From NCBI RefSeq assembly GCF_030283205.1, contig NZ_JASNWF010000013.1, forward strand, positions 1-64,000: a stretch of 64,000 nt of DNA. Direction: 5' to 3'. The number at the start of each line of letters is the position of its first letter. Positions within the stretch are counted from its first letter, which is position 1. Origin of the DNA: Actinomadura opuntiae. GTDB taxonomy: Bacteria; Actinomycetota; Actinomycetes; Streptosporangiales; Streptosporangiaceae. The translations under genes and the position numbers were made by a program. This document shows positions 47,632 through 55,225 of this stretch, in pieces. The notes beneath the pieces are model-generated. The model was not told the DNA's origin, did no database searches, and saw nothing but the letters and a program-made list of their open reading frames with translations.

Positions 47632-49581
47632 ATGACGCTCGAGATCGTTCCGGTCCGGCGGTCCGCCCCCGCCGCTGCCGCCGCTCCCCCGCGCGCCCGG
47701 CGCCGCCCGGCCCGGCGGTGGCCGCCGTGGCTGATGGCCGCCGGATTCGCCGCGCAGGTGTGCGTGCGGCTGTGGTTCGGCCGCGCGCGGACGGGCCCCG
47801 TCGCCAACCCCGACGAGACGGGCTACCTGCTGGCCGCGCGCCTGCTGGCCGGCGGGCACGGCGGCGACCTGTCCGGGCACACCTTCTACCAGGGCGGATA
47901 CCCGCTGCTGCTCACCCCGGCGTACTGGTTCACCCACGACCCGGCGACCGTCTACACGATCGTCCTGGCGATCAACGCGGTGATCGGCGCGGCGCTGTTC
48001 CCGCTCGGCCACCTCGCGGCCCGGCGGTTCGGCCTGTCCCGCCGCGCCGCGCTCCCCCTCGCCTGGGGCGCCGCGCTGCTGCCCGCCACGACGTTCTTCG
48101 GCGAGTTCGCGCTCGCCGACGCCGTCCTCCCGACCATCGTCCTGGCATGGCTGTGTTTGTTGCAGCGCCCTTGGCGTCAGGCGCTGGAGCGCCTTCCTTC
48201 GGCGGGCGCTGCGCGCGATCGCTGCATCGCTCCGGCTCGGCCCTGGGGGCCTCGCTCCGCGATCAAGTTCTCGCAGGCTCGAACTTGGCTTCGCTCGCGA
48301 TCGCAGCGGCTGAACTCGCTGGGGGGTCCGGTTCGCGGGGCGAGGTACCTGGAATCCGTTGGTCGGCTGAGCGGGGCCGGTATCGGCCGGGACGTGGGGC
48401 TGGCTAGTGGGGTCGCGGCTTTCGCGGTGGGCGTGCACAGTCGCGGTGAGGTCGTGCTGGCGGTCCATGTGGCGGCGCTGGTGGGGCTCACGGTGGTCGG
48501 TGCCGTCCGGCGGCGGCGGGCCGTCGTCGCCGCGGGGGCCGCGGGGCTGGCGGTCGTTGCGGGTGGTTACGCGGTGGCGTCGGCCCTCAACGGGCACCTC
48601 CGCGCCACGCTGTACCCGTCGGGCATCCGGAATCTCGGCGCGATCCTCCAGTGGCGGCTCACCACGGGCGACGGGCAGGCGTGGGCGCTGTCGGGGGCGG
48701 CCGGGCAGATCTGGTACCTGGCCGTCTCGACGTGGGGGCTCGGCGCGATCGGGCTCGTCGCCGTCATCGCCGTGCTGGTGCGGCGGCGGGCGCTCCCGGC
48801 CGACCGCGCGATGGCGGCGGTGCTGCTGGCCGTGACGTTCGGGATCGCGTACGCCTCGTCCGCCGCGCTCCCGGACGAGCATCGCGTCGGCAACTACGCG
48901 TACGGGCGGTACCTGTCGTGCGTGGCGCTGGTCTACGCCCTGGCCGGTGGAGCGGCGTTGATACGGGCGGGCCTGCGGCGGGCGGCCGGGCTGGTCGCGG
49001 TCGCCGCCGCGGTCGTCGCGGCGACGGGCCTGTGGGTCCACCTCTACGCCGGCGAGCGGCTGCGCACCTACACGTTCATCGGGTTCGACTTCCCCGAGAC
49101 GTCGTTCCTGACGGGCGACCGCGGCGCGCTGCACCTGACGGCGGCGTCGCTCGCCGCGCTGGGGCTGCTGTGCGGGTTCCTCGTGCTGGTCCGGCTGCCC
49201 AGGGCCGGGGTGGTCGCGGCGGCCGGCGCGCTGGCGGTGACGAACCTGGCGGCGCTCGCGTTCCTGTTCGGGACGGCGCCGGACCGGGTCCGGCCGGCCT
49301 CGCCGCTGCCCGGCGCGCCGAGGGGCGGCGTGCTCGCGGACGCCTCGGTCGACTGGACGGTCCGGACCATGCTCGTCCATCCGGTGTGGTGGACGCGCGT
49401 CGGCCGGATCGACGTCCGCCGCGAACGGCCCGCGCCCGGCGTCTGCACGGTCGTCGTGGCGCGCCCGAACGGGACGTCCCCCGACGCGACCTGGCCCGCG
49501 CACCCGGCGGGCTGGCGCCCGTACGCGAGCCGGTCGCCGGTCGGCTGGGTCGCCTGGCACGACCCGTCCTGCGGTCAGTAG
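47632..49581 (+). CDS. Multi-pass membrane protein, glycosyltransferase-like, with in-frame repeat insertion
   Basis: 649 residues, ATG 47632. The N-terminal half resembles polyprenyl-phosphate-dependent glycosyltransferases: a first helix, then NPDETGYLLAARLLAGG (acidic motif), FYQGGYPLLLTPAYWF and several helices. After VLPTIVLAWLC the sequence becomes LLQRPWRQALERLPSAG...WLRSRSQRLN, a basic, non-membrane stretch translated from repeat copy B (48159-48306). The membrane pattern resumes at GVAAFAVGVHSRGEVVLAVHVAAL, and the protein ends in a soluble tail (VGRIDVRRERPAPGVCTVVVARPNG). The frame stays open through the element, so a full protein could be made, but its activity is doubtful. Confidence 0.72.
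   Translation: MTLEIVPVRRSAPAAAAAPPRARRRPARRWPPWLMAAGFAAQVCVRLWFGRARTGPVANPDETGYLLAARLLAGGHGGDLSGHTFYQGGYPLLLTPAYWFTHDPATVYTIVLAINAVIGAALFPLGHLAARRFGLSRRAALPLAWGAALLPATTFFGEFALADAVLPTIVLAWLCLLQRPWRQALERLPSAGAARDRCIAPARPWGPRSAIKFSQARTWLRSRSQRLNSLGGPVRGARYLESVGRLSGAGIGRDVGLASGVAAFAVGVHSRGEVVLAVHVAALVGLTVVGAVRRRRAVVAAGAAGLAVVAGGYAVASALNGHLRATLYPSGIRNLGAILQWRLTTGDGQAWALSGAAGQIWYLAVSTWGLGAIGLVAVIAVLVRRRALPADRAMAAVLLAVTFGIAYASSAALPDEHRVGNYAYGRYLSCVALVYALAGGAALIRAGLRRAAGLVAVAAAVVAATGLWVHLYAGERLRTYTFIGFDFPETSFLTGDRGALHLTAASLAALGLLCGFLVLVRLPRAGVVAAAGALAVTNLAALAFLFGTAPDRVRPASPLPGAPRGGVLADASVDWTVRTMLVHPVWWTRVGRIDVRRERPAPGVCTVVVARPNGTSPDATWPAHPAGWRPYASRSPVGWVAWHDPSCGQ
48159..48306 (+). repeat. Structured interspersed repeat, copy B (inside a gene)
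   Basis: Stem 1 is GCAGCGCCC (48162-48170) with GGGCGCTGC (48204-48212). Stem 2 is CAAGTTC (48264-48270) with GAACTTG (48281-48287) around the loop TCGCAGGCTC. GCGAT-CGCTGC-ATCGC and GCGATCGC are conserved. The copy reads in frame within the membrane-protein gene. Confidence 0.85.
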
Positions 49582-50672
49582 CGGGTGACCAGCGCGATGC
49601 GGTCGTGGTCGATCAGGAAGCCGTCGGAGACGAACGTCACCTCGCCGCCGTACTCCAGCGCGGTCTCGATGACGTCGTCCACGACGTCGTCGACCACGTC
49701 CGCGCCCTTGAGGACGCCCGGCATGCCGTCGACCGGGACGAGTTCGCCGTCGGTCCGCACGGCGGGCGCGTAGTAGCCGCGCTCGACCACCAGGTGCTCG
49801 CCGCGGCCCTCCTCGACGAGCCGGGCGACCTCGAGCAGCCCGGCGGCGTAGCGCTGGATGCTGCGCGCCGCCTCCAACTCGGCGAGCACCCCGACCTCGC
49901 GCAGGTCCTCGTAGGCGTGCAGGGCCGGACGGGCCGCCTCGACGAGGGTGCTCGGCGCGGCGCCCTCGTAGCTGCCGTCGACGCGCCCGGCGACGTGCAG
50001 GTGCGGCCCGGCGGCCTCGTCGAAGAACGCCTGGTGGCGGGTGACGCCGGCGACGATGACGGGACGGCGGTCGCGGACCAGGACGCGGCCGAGGGCGTGC
50101 GCTGCGTCGCGCGCGGCGCGCCGGTGCGGCTCGTCCGCGCCGTCGCGGGCGCTGCGCCGGTCCATCCGGCCCGCGCCGGCCTCGTCGAGCGGCTCGGGTG
50201 CGATGGGGAAGCCGTCGCGGACGTGCTCGGTGAGCTCCTCGCGCCGCCCGTCCCACAGCCGGGTGCACTGGTCCGACAGCGACAGCAGCCAGTAGCGGGG
50301 AGCGCGGGTGTAGGCGGCGACGAGGTCGCGGGTGGCGAACCCGGTGTCGACGACGACGCGCTCGTCGACGGGCTGGCTGACGGTGAACGCGTGGTGCTCG
50401 CCGTCCGGCGCGGCGAACAGGACCAGGCCGTCCTCGGCGTGCCGCAGGTCGATCTCGCCGGCGGCCCGCTCCAGCGCGCGGACCACGTGGTCGGCGGTGC
50501 CGCCGGTGACCCGGACGTCCTCGTGCAGCCGGCGGCGCGCCTCGGCGAGCAGGTTGCGGAGCCGGATCGGGTCCTGGCGGTTGCCGGGCGCGGCCCGGTG
50601 CGTGGGCATCAGCACCGAGACGGCCGGATAGCTGCGGGGCTTGCGCAGTTCGGACAGGGTCGAGGCGTCCAT
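49575..50672 (-). CDS. baeRF-family protein (archaeo-eukaryotic release factor-like)
   Basis: 365 residues. The N-terminus (TLSELRKPRSYPAVSVLMPTHRAAPGNRQDPIRLRNLLAEARRRL) is the hallmark of the bacterial archaeo-eukaryotic release-factor-like (baeRF family 3-type) proteins. Later blocks: GLVLFAAPDGEHHAFTVSQPVDERVVVD, RPVIVAGVTRHQAFFDEA and the C-terminal VDDVIETALEYGGEVTFV. These have been proposed to act on ribosomes or hibernating complexes, but no function is proven for this subgroup. ATG at 50672. Its end overlaps the end of the preceding convergent gene by 7 bp. Confidence 0.8.
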   Translation of the reverse strand: MDASTLSELRKPRSYPAVSVLMPTHRAAPGNRQDPIRLRNLLAEARRRLHEDVRVTGGTADHVVRALERAAGEIDLRHAEDGLVLFAAPDGEHHAFTVSQPVDERVVVDTGFATRDLVAAYTRAPRYWLLSLSDQCTRLWDGRREELTEHVRDGFPIAPEPLDEAGAGRMDRRSARDGADEPHRRAARDAAHALGRVLVRDRRPVIVAGVTRHQAFFDEAAGPHLHVAGRVDGSYEGAAPSTLVEAARPALHAYEDLREVGVLAELEAARSIQRYAAGLLEVARLVEEGRGEHLVVERGYYAPAVRTDGELVPVDGMPGVLKGADVVDDVVDDVIETALEYGGEVTFVSDGFLIDHDRIALVTRY

Positions 50673-50770
50673 GATCCCCCGATCGTCGCCTTCGCATCTC
50701 TTGCCTCTTTTGTAGCTACTCGCAGGTAAACAAGGTGTAAGCGGCGATTGAGGATCCGGCGGGCGCTTTT

Positions 50771-50816
50771 TTAGCACGGCCATGTTATCTTGGCTTTTGT
50801 TAGCACGCCCCTGCTA
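50771..50816. promoter_or_regulatory. Two tandem TAGCA-N6-TGCTA operators
   Basis: A perfect inverted repeat TAGCA-CGCCCC-TGCTA (50801-50816) and a near-perfect one, TAGCA-CGGCCA-TGTTA (50772-50787), 29 bp apart. Both are preceded by T-runs. They bracket a plausible promoter (TTGGCT at 50790-50795 and CTACAT at 50814-50819) for the membrane gene at 50853. The repressor is not identifiable here. Confidence 0.65.
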
Positions 50817-50852
50817 CATCGTTCGCGTCCCAGCGCGCCTCCGGAGGCGGTC

Positions 50853-51896
50853 ATGACCCTCACCCGAACCGGCCCGACCGATCCCCCGCGCGCCACCGGC
50901 CCCGCCTGGCCGCTCCGGCTGCTGCGCGAGCGGAGCGTCCGGATCGCGCTCGTCTGCTGGGCGGCCGCCAACGCCGCCGCGGTCGCCATCGCGGGCGGGA
51001 CCGTCCCGTTCGACTGGCCCATGGACCCCGACCGCGCCACCGGGCACCGGCTGGTGGAGTTCAACACGCGGTTCGTCGAGGTCTTCGCGCTGATGGGCGT
51101 CGTGTACTGGCTGACCCGCAAGCGCCCGATCCCCGACCAGGCGTCGCGGGCCCCCGCCCGTCCGGCCGCGCTGCGCGAGACGCTCTGGCTGACCGCCTAC
51201 GGCGTCGCCGGGCTGATCGGCGGCTACGCGCTCGGGCGCGGCCTCGGATACCACCCGTTCTCGCTGCACCTCGACGGCTCGATGTACGGGACGCGCGACC
51301 GCGTCGTCCCGGCCGAGGCGATCATCTGGGCCGCCTACTGCCTGGTCGTGTTCGCGGTCGTCCCGGTGCTGTTCTTCCTGCGCCGGTATCCCGCGCGGTC
51401 GCTCAACCTCGTCTCCTCCGACCGGCGCGGCGACACCAGGGTGATCGTCGCCGTCCTCGCCATCGAGGCGACCGTCCAGTACCTGGCGATGCACCCGGAG
51501 ACGTTCCACCTCGGCGCCCGGCAGCTGGCGACCGGGCTGCCGCTGACGTTCGCCCTGTACCTGGCCGGGGCCGTGCTGCCCGCGATGGTGTTCGTCTACT
51601 GCGTCCTCGTCCCGCGCATCGCGCTGCTGACCGGCTCGACCGCGACGACCGTGATCCTCGGCGGGGTCGCCTACGCGGCGCTGCACGTCTGGGACGGCTG
51701 GACGCTGTGGGACGGCCCCGCGCACGGCACCCTGACGGTGATCTTCCTGCTGGCGACCTACTTCGGCCCCGGCATGTTCAAGACCTGGGCGACCGTCCGC
51801 ACCGGGAACGCGTGGGTGCACGTCTGGGCGTACCACGCGTTCGTCCCGCACACGGTGATGAACACCCCGCTGATCGTCCGGGTGTTCCGGCTCTGA
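50853..51896 (+). CDS. Hypothetical multi-pass membrane protein
   Basis: 347 residues from the ATG at 50853 (GGAGG seven bases upstream). About eight membrane helices: IALVCWAAANAAAVAIAG, FVEVFALMGVVYWL, WLTAYGVAGLIGGYALG, AIIWAAYCLVVFAVVPVLFFL, LPLTFALYLAGAVLPAMVFVYCVLV, VILGGVAYAALHVW and LTVIFLLATYFGPGMF. His/Trp residues near the end (HVWAYHAFVPHTVMN) recall CPBP-type membrane proteases, but the Glu-Glu motif is not seen, so that is uncertain. The gene is probably under tight control by the two upstream operators. Confidence 0.72.
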   Translation: MTLTRTGPTDPPRATGPAWPLRLLRERSVRIALVCWAAANAAAVAIAGGTVPFDWPMDPDRATGHRLVEFNTRFVEVFALMGVVYWLTRKRPIPDQASRAPARPAALRETLWLTAYGVAGLIGGYALGRGLGYHPFSLHLDGSMYGTRDRVVPAEAIIWAAYCLVVFAVVPVLFFLRRYPARSLNLVSSDRRGDTRVIVAVLAIEATVQYLAMHPETFHLGARQLATGLPLTFALYLAGAVLPAMVFVYCVLVPRIALLTGSTATTVILGGVAYAALHVWDGWTLWDGPAHGTLTVIFLLATYFGPGMFKTWATVRTGNAWVHVWAYHAFVPHTVMNTPLIVRVFRL

Positions 51897-51902
51897 TCAC
51901 CG

Positions 51903-53089
51903 TCACAGCGACTCGCGCAGCTCCCTCTTGAGGATCTTGCCGGCGGCCGAGACCGGGATCTCGTCGACGAAGCGGACCTCGCGAAGCCTCTTGTAGTGCA
52001 CGACGGCGGCGTTGACGTACTCCATCAGCTCCTCCGCGGTGACCTCGCCGGAGCGGACGACGAACGCGGTGGGCAGCTCGCCCGCCTTCGGGTCGGGGCG
52101 GCCGACCACGGCGGCGCCCGCGACGGCCGGGTGGGCGAGCAGCTTCTCCTCCAGCTCGCGCGGGTACACGTTCCCATGTCGGACAGGAACGCCGGCACGT
52201 CCAGCCGCGGGTGGCTGACGATCGTGGTCCCGGTCATGAACTGGGAGTTCAGGTAGCCGACCGTGCCCATCGCGTGGAACCAGGGCGCGACGCTGACGAT
52301 GACGCCCTCGCCGAGCGGCGTCGGGTACTCCCCGTCCGGGCCGACCGAACGGACCGTCAGCCCGCCGTGGCCGTCGAGCTCGGGCACCGATCCGGTGCCG
52401 GAGCAGGCGAACTGGAGCGTGTTCACCACGACGTTGCGGTGCGGGAGCATGACGCCCTTGGACCGGCCGGTCGTCCCGCCGGTGTAGGCGATGTGCGCCA
52501 GGTCGCGGCGGGCGTCGATCTCGACCTCGGGGAACTCCTCGGGCCGTCCCGCGCCGACCTCCTCGAACGCGACCCCGCACTCGGCGAACGCGCCGCCGCA
52601 CAGCCCGGCCACGTCCGCCGGGCCGCCGCCCGAGCCCGCCACTACCACCGTGCGGACCTTCGTCCGGTCGAGGGCCTCCGCGACGGAGCCGGCGAGCAGG
52701 TCGAGCGTGACGACGGCGACCGCGCCGCAGTCGCCGAGCTGGAAGGCCAGCTCGTCCGGCGGCAGCAGCGGGTTGCACGGGGAGAACGTCGCGCCGGCCA
52801 GCAGCGTCCCGTAGTAGGCGATCGCGAACTGCGGGACGTTCGGCAGGTGCAGCGCCACGACGTCGCCGCGGCCGATGCCGCGCGCGATCAGGCCGTGCGC
52901 GAACCGGGCCGACGCGCGCGCCAGCTCGGCGAACGACAGGTCGCGCCCGGCGTGGTGCAGGGCCGTCCGGTCGCCCCAGCGCCGCGCGGCGCCCGCCAGG
53001 ATCGCGCCCACCGGGACGTCCGGGTAGTCGAGCGAGTGCGGGACACCCGCGAACCAGTGCCGGGTGTGCTCGGAAGACGTCGCGCCCAT
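51903..53089 (-). pseudogene. Acyl-CoA synthetase with internal deletion and frameshift
   Basis: The N-terminal part from the ATG at 53089 (AAAGGA upstream) is a normal AMP-forming acyl-CoA ligase: the P-loop AYTGGTTGRSKGV is present and it reads to PRLDVPAFLSDM. At about 52171-52178 the sequence jumps to NVYPRELEEKLLAHPAVAGAAVVGRPDPKAGELPTAF...SAAGKILKREL in another frame, the end of the same kind of enzyme. The ~110-150 residues in between (the YGMTE-like, GEL and TGD motifs) are missing. It cannot be active as read. Upstream lies a TetR/FadR-style operator (53113-53141). Could also be an assembly gap. Confidence 0.78.
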
Positions 53090-53112
53090 CGCCGTCCTTT
53101 CTTGGAGGCTCG

Positions 53113-53141
53113 TTCTAGAATCTCGTTCTTCCACTCTAGAA
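53113..53141. promoter_or_regulatory. Inverted repeat TTCTAGA-N15-TCTAGAA upstream of the ligase remnant
   Basis: Arms at 53113-53119 and 53135-53141; on the minus strand the centre also reads AGAA-CGAGA-TTCT. This resembles operators of TetR-type fatty-acid regulators in actinomycetes. It lies 24 bp upstream of the ligase start, so it is probably its old operator. Confidence 0.5.
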
Positions 53142-53169
53142 GAGCCCGCCGCCCGGACGGCACGGCAGG

Positions 53170-53826
53170 TCAGCCCGGGGTGATGAAGCCGGTCTCGTAG
53201 GCGAAGATCACCGCCTGCGTGCGGTCCCGCGCCTGGAGCTTGGCCAGGATGTTGCCCACGTGCGTCTTCACCGTCTGCGGGCTCACGAACAGCTCCCCGG
53301 CGATCTCGGCGTTGGAGCGCCCCTTGGCCACCAGCCGCAGCACGTCCGCCTCCCGCTCGGTCAGCTGCCCGTGCCAGCGCGCCGCCCGCCCGCCGCCGGA
53401 CGGCCCCGCGTGCACGGCCGCCAGCTCCCGGATCGCGGCGGGGAACAGCAGGCTGTCGCCACCGGCGACCATCCGGATCGCCTGGAGGATCTCCTCGGGA
53501 CGCGTCCGCTTCAGCAGGAACCCGCTCGCGCCGGCCTTCAGCGCGTCGTAGACGTACTCGTCGTTCTCGAACGTCGTGACCACGATGATCTTCGGTGGCT
53601 CGCGGACCGTGTCCAGGACGTGGCGGGTCGCCTGGATCCCGTCGAGGCGCGGCATCCGCACGTCCATCAGGACCACGTCGGGGCGCAGCCGCGCCACCGC
53701 GTCCGGCACCTCCGCCCCGTCGGACGCCTCGCCGGCCACGGCCAGGTCGTCCTCGGCGTTGATGATCGCCGCCAGCCCCGCCCGGATCAGCCGCTCGTCG
53801 TCGACCAGCAGCACCTTGATCGTCAT
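53170..53826 (-). CDS. NarL/LuxR-family response regulator
   Basis: 218 residues. Receiver: VLLVDDERLIRAGLAAII, phosphoacceptor in DVVLMDVRMPRLDG, conserved Lys in ASGFLLKRTRP. The C-terminal LuxR HTH covers LTEREADVLRLVAKGRSNAEIAGELFVSPQTVKTHVGNILAKLQARDRTQAV. ATG at 53826. Lies just downstream of its kinase (53914) on the same strand, a standard pair. Targets unknown; the nearby CopD-CtaG gene is a possible but unproven one. Confidence 0.94.
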   Translation of the reverse strand: MTIKVLLVDDERLIRAGLAAIINAEDDLAVAGEASDGAEVPDAVARLRPDVVLMDVRMPRLDGIQATRHVLDTVREPPKIIVVTTFENDEYVYDALKAGASGFLLKRTRPEEILQAIRMVAGGDSLLFPAAIRELAAVHAGPSGGGRAARWHGQLTEREADVLRLVAKGRSNAEIAGELFVSPQTVKTHVGNILAKLQARDRTQAVIFAYETGFITPG

Positions 53827-53881
53827 GTCCCGGACCCTCTCACGAATACCCGCACGCCCATGGAACACCGCCGCCACCCAG

Positions 53882-53926
53882 CCTCACCGGACGGCGCCTC
53901 ACCGAACGGCGCCTCACTGGACGGTG
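53882..53926. repeat. 15-bp tandem repeat covering the kinase stop codon
   Basis: Units CCTCACCGGACGGCG, CCTCACCGAACGGCG and CCTCACTGGACGGTG. The TCA in the third unit (53914-53916) is the stop of the minus-strand kinase gene, and each unit has a TCA in the same position. Confidence 0.85.
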
Positions 53927-55140
53927 GTCAGCGGCAGCGACACGTGCACCCGCCAGCGGTCGCCGTCCGGCCCGGCGGTCATCTCGCCGCGCAGCACGGT
54001 GACGCGCTCGCGGATGCCGCCGAGCCCGCGGCCGCCGCCGTGGCGCCTCCCTGCGCCGCGCGCTCCCAGCGGATTGCTCATCTCCATCTCCAGCCGGTCC
54101 CCGGCGACGCCGAGGCGCAGCCGCACCGGCACCTTGCCCGCGTGCCGCAGCGCGTTCGTCAGGCCCTCCTGGACGATCCGGTACGCCTCCCGGGAGACCG
54201 CCGCGGGCACCTGCTCGACCTGCGGGTCCACCCGCGCGTCGAGGCTCACCCCGGCCAGCCGCGTCTGCTCCAGCACCCGGCCGAGGTCCCTCAGCGTGGG
54301 CTGCGGCGCGGGCCGGGACCGGTCCTCGCGCAGCAGCCCGAGCACGTGGTCGAGGTCCTCCAGCGCCGCGCGCGCCGACTCCTCGATCGCGCCGAGCGCC
54401 TCGCGGGCGAACCCGGGGTCGGTGTCCAGGACGCGCCCGGCCGCGCCCGCCTGCAGCGTCACCACGCTGAGCGCGTGCCCGACCGAGTCGTGCAGCTCGC
54501 GCGCCAGCCGGTTGCGCTCGGCGAGCCGGACCGCCCGCGCCTCCATCTCGGCGAGCCGCTCGGCCGCCGTGGGTCCGAGGAACCGCGGCGCCAGCCGCGC
54601 CAGCAGCGCGCCCGACCCGACGATCAGGGCCAGCAGCACGGCGACCGCGGCGATCCCGGCCGGCGGCGCCGCCCACTCCTGCCACGTCCCGGGCCGGGCC
54701 CACCCGCCGAGGAAGCGCTCGTCCCAGTCCACGACCGGCGCCATGACCAGCACGAACGCCAGCGGCGGCACGACCAGGCTGAGCCCGCTGACGACCACGC
54801 CGGCGAACAGGTGCAGGGTGAACCACGCGCCGGCCCGCACCCGGCTCTCCCGGGTGGCCGCCGACCCGGGCACCAGCGCCTCCGACGGCCCCTTCAGCAG
54901 CTCCTTGGCCAGCGAGCTCTCCAGCAGCCGCACCGTCGGGACGAGCCCGGTCACGAACGTGGCGGCGGCCGGGAACAGCAGCAGCATCAGCGCCGCCGCG
55001 ATGGCGCCGTCGCCGGCCACGAACGGGGACAGGCTCAGCCCGAGGAACCAGTACGGCATGAGCAGCGCGCCGCCCACGACCAGGTGGGACCAGCGCCGCC
55101 AGGTCGTCCGCTCGATCAGCGGGCGCAGGACTCCGGACAC
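53914..55140 (-). CDS. HisKA_3 sensor histidine kinase
   Basis: 408 residues with a GTG start. About five membrane segments in the first 200 residues (LVVGGALLMPYWFLGLSL; AAALMLLLFPAAATFVTGL; WFTLHLFAGVVVSGLSLVV; AGIAAVAVLLALIVGSGAL). DHp motif ERNRLARELHDSVGHALSVVTLQAG (His phosphoacceptor), then HATPase VQEGLTNALRHAG and GGGRGLGGIRERV. Pairs with the regulator at 53170. The signal is probably sensed within or near the membrane. Confidence 0.93.
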   Translation of the reverse strand: MSGVLRPLIERTTWRRWSHLVVGGALLMPYWFLGLSLSPFVAGDGAIAAALMLLLFPAAATFVTGLVPTVRLLESSLAKELLKGPSEALVPGSAATRESRVRAGAWFTLHLFAGVVVSGLSLVVPPLAFVLVMAPVVDWDERFLGGWARPGTWQEWAAPPAGIAAVAVLLALIVGSGALLARLAPRFLGPTAAERLAEMEARAVRLAERNRLARELHDSVGHALSVVTLQAGAAGRVLDTDPGFAREALGAIEESARAALEDLDHVLGLLREDRSRPAPQPTLRDLGRVLEQTRLAGVSLDARVDPQVEQVPAAVSREAYRIVQEGLTNALRHAGKVPVRLRLGVAGDRLEMEMSNPLGARGAGRRHGGGRGLGGIRERVTVLRGEMTAGPDGDRWRVHVSLPLTTVQ

Positions 55141-55225
55141 ACCCCGATCCTGGCAGAGCGCCGGCGCCGGGCACTCCCCCGCGCGACCGGCCCGGCTCCC
55201 CCGTGCGGGGGAGCCGGCGGCCGGG

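Noticed and set aside
48159..48306. Copy B as an insertion sequence or intein
   Set aside because: It is only ~150 bp, codes for no transposase, has no clear terminal inverted repeats and no intein splice motifs.
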